A DNA stretch of 64,000 nucleotides from JAIVGV01 sp036389335 (GTDB lineage Bacteria; Acidobacteriota; Blastocatellia; Pyrinomonadales; Pyrinomonadaceae), in assembly GCA_036389335.1 (NCBI GenBank), contig DASVQC010000085.1, positions 1 to 64,000 on the forward strand, read 5' to 3'. Of the stretch, positions 62,399 to 64,000 are shown in pieces. The position numbers and the translations under genes are program-made. Every line of letters begins with the position of its first letter. Within the stretch, counting starts at the first letter, position 1. A model generated the notes under the pieces. That model had not been told where the DNA came from, made no database searches, and saw nothing but the letters and a program-made list of their open reading frames with translations.

Positions 62399-63373
62399 TT
62401 ATTTCACAGCCCAAATCTTGATCGAGTCGCCGCAGCGCGCCGCGCCGAGCAGCGCGTTGAGCGCGCCCTTCGCGAGCCGCCTCGCGCGGCCCTTCGCCAG
62501 CGCCTCGTTCAACTGGTAGCCCGTCGCGACGCGGTCGAAGTGTTCGACCTCCGGGCCGCCCGCCCCGCCCGCCCGCGCCGCCGCCGTGTCGCCGCGCCGC
62601 CGCAGAGCGCGCCACAGCTCGAACGGGTTGACGCCGCGCGAGGTGAGCCGCACGCGGCGGAAGCCCGCCGACGCGAGCAGGGCGCGCAGCCCGCCGAGCG
62701 AGAACAACTGCAAGTGCTCGGGCGGGTGCACCGCGCTCCAACCGACGCCGAGGGCGCGCGCCGAGAGCCCGCGACCGTGCGGCGTCGTGCCCCAGAAGAG
62801 CCCGCCCGGCCTGACGACGCGCGCGATCTCGCGCAACAGCTCTTGCGGCTCCGGCAGGTGCTCTAAAATCTCGCTCGCCGTCACCACGTCGAACGAGGCC
62901 GCGGGGAAGCGCGCCGCGGCCAGCTCGCCGTAGAAGACTTCGAAGCCGCGCGCGCGCACGTGCTCGACCGAGGGGAGAGAGACTTCGACGCCTTCGGCGT
63001 CCCACCCCGCGCGCCGCGCCGCTTCGAGCAGCGAGCCCGCGCCGCAGCCGACGTCGAGCAGCCGGTTCCCTTTGCGGAACGGCGCGAAGCCCGCGACGAT
63101 CTCGTCGAGCCGCCGCTCGACGAAGGGCGGCACGCTCAAGTTGGCTTCGTCGTAGTAGTCGTCGTAGTCGCCGCCCGCGCCCGGCGCGCTGAGCGCGTAG
63201 AGCGTGCCGCAGCCCTCGCACGAAGCGATCTCGAGATCGTTCTTGCGCCCGCGCCCGCGCGCGCCCCCCGCGCCGCAGGCCGGGCACGCGCGCCGCGCCG
63301 CGCGAGCCGCGTCCTCGCGCCGCGCCGCCGCCGGTTCGCGCCCGCGGGCCGCCTCAGTCGATAAACTTTTCAA
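62399..63373 (-). CDS. SAM-dependent methyltransferase with N-terminal zinc ribbon
   Basis: A 324-aa protein. Near residues 30-60 a CPACGAGG ... CEGCGTLY pair forms a probable zinc ribbon. SAM motif I is RLLDVGCGAGSLLEAARRAG near 106, followed by FDVVTASEILEHLPEP, and HPPEHLQLFSLGGLRALLAS near 220. This combination is common in methyltransferases of polysaccharide gene clusters. The start TTG (63373) overlaps the end of the amidotransferase gene by 20 bases; an internal start cannot be excluded. Confidence 0.8.
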   Translation of the reverse strand: MKSLSTEAARGREPAAARREDAARAARRACPACGAGGARGRGRKNDLEIASCEGCGTLYALSAPGAGGDYDDYYDEANLSVPPFVERRLDEIVAGFAPFRKGNRLLDVGCGAGSLLEAARRAGWDAEGVEVSLPSVEHVRARGFEVFYGELAAARFPAASFDVVTASEILEHLPEPQELLREIARVVRPGGLFWGTTPHGRGLSARALGVGWSAVHPPEHLQLFSLGGLRALLASAGFRRVRLTSRGVNPFELWRALRRRGDTAAARAGGAGGPEVEHFDRVATGYQLNEALAKGRARRLAKGALNALLGAARCGDSIKIWAVK

Positions 63374-64000
63374 ACCACAGCTCCAGCATCAAGAGCGTCC
63401 ACAGGCGGTGCGAGTGATCGGCGCGGCCCGCGACGTGATCTTCGACGAGGCGGCGCACCGCCTCGGGCTTGAAGAGGCCGCGCCGCAGGTGCTTCTCCGA
63501 GAGCAGCGTCTCTTGCAGGAAGCCCCTCATCTCGCCGCGGAACCAGTGGCCGATGGGCACGCCGAAGCCCTGCTTGCGCCGCTCCAGATTCTCGACCGGC
63601 ACGAGTTTGCGTAAAACTTTTTTCAGCAGGTACTTCGTCGTGCGCCCGCGCAGCTTCAGCGCGGCGGGGAGCGACGCGGCGAACTCGATGACGTGGTGAT
63701 CGAGGAACGGCGAGCGCGCCTCCAGGGAGTTCGCCATGCTCGCGATGTCGACCTTGACGAGCAGATCGTTCGGCAGGTAGGTCATCGTGTCCGCGAGGAG
63801 CGCGGCGTCGACCACGCCTGCGCCGTTGGCGCGCGCGAACCACGGCGCGATGAAGTCGGCGGCGCGGTGCGGCCTCATCCGCGCGCGGAACTCGTCGGCG
63901 TAGAGCGAGTCTTTCGCCTCCGAGTCGAAGACGCTCACCCAGCGCAGGTATCGCTCGACCGCGGGGAGCGAGGCGGCGCGCGCGAAACGCTTCACGTCGC
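63354..64000 (-). CDS. Asparagine-synthase-type amidotransferase (C-terminal part, cut by window edge)
   Basis: Only the last 213 or so residues are present. They show KVDIASMANSLEARSPFLDH, then RKQGFGVPIGHWFRGEMRGF and the end LELWFEKFID, as in the synthetase domain of the two complete paralogues. The N-terminal glutaminase lies outside the window. Three amidotransferases in one locus suggest several amidated residues or different carboxylate substrates. Confidence 0.85.
   Translation of the reverse strand, partial: DVKRFARAASLPAVERYLRWVSVFDSEAKDSLYADEFRARMRPHRAADFIAPWFARANGAGVVDAALLADTMTYLPNDLLVKVDIASMANSLEARSPFLDHHVIEFAASLPAALKLRGRTTKYLLKKVLRKLVPVENLERRKQGFGVPIGHWFRGEMRGFLQETLLSEKHLRRGLFKPEAVRRLVEDHVAGRADHSHRLWTLLMLELWFEKFID

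Overview
The window is a very GC-rich bacterial chromosome segment that is almost entirely one surface-polysaccharide / exosortase (PEP-CTERM) locus. No RNA marker gene is present. The best taxonomic clue is the C-terminal domain of the 1000-aa protein at 7574-10576, which resembles the domain first described in Solibacter proteins (TIGR03437 type). Together with base composition and the exosortase/EPS gene set this suggests Acidobacteriota; that placement is an inference.

Layout, read along the minus strand, which carries all but four genes. The left end (1-7.4 kb) is the export and sorting core: start of a tyrosine autokinase, secretion-type AAA ATPase, Wzz-like chain-length protein, a TPR lipoprotein, EpsI and an exosortase. 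From 7.5 to 12.2 kb lie a large secreted discoidin-domain protein, whose leader appears to hold two c-di-GMP-I (GEMM) riboswitches, and a divergent PEP-CTERM protein that is the likely exosortase substrate. From 12.3 to 45.3 kb is the assembly region: methyltransferases, a beta-helix protein, an AlgD-like sugar-nucleotide dehydrogenase, four large multispanning (GT-C-like) membrane proteins, GT2 and GT4 glycosyltransferases, two asparagine-synthase-type amidotransferases, a heparinase II/III protein, a FemAB-GNAT fusion, a flippase and an O-antigen ligase/polymerase.

From 45.4 to 47.8 kb is a divergent pair: a sigma-factor-like protein and a small zinc-finger, anti-sigma-like protein. From 48.3 to 50.7 kb, on the plus strand, are an AlgI-like O-acyltransferase and an SGNH-like partner. 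The right end (50.7-64 kb) holds a long-chain acyl-CoA synthetase, UDP-xylose synthase-type decarboxylase, a second ligase/polymerase, a TPR protein, a polyprenyl-phosphate glycosyl-1-P transferase fused to a CapD-type N-terminal module, an epimerase, a GT4, RmlC-like and RmlA-like enzymes, a methyltransferase and a third (partial) asparagine synthase.

A working model: RmlA/RmlC-like enzymes, UXS and AlgD-like dehydrogenase make sugar nucleotides. The fused transferase at 56709 starts the lipid-linked unit, GT2/GT4/GT-C enzymes extend and decorate it, and the flippase, polymerases and Wzz/kinase system export it. Acetylation, methylation and amidation modify it, and the exosortase anchors PEP-CTERM proteins to the same surface. 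The most unusual non-coding features are the tandem riboswitch leader and a set of six gene-to-gene gaps filled by short tandem words (mostly heptamers), most of them arranged as palindromes, each gap with its own word.
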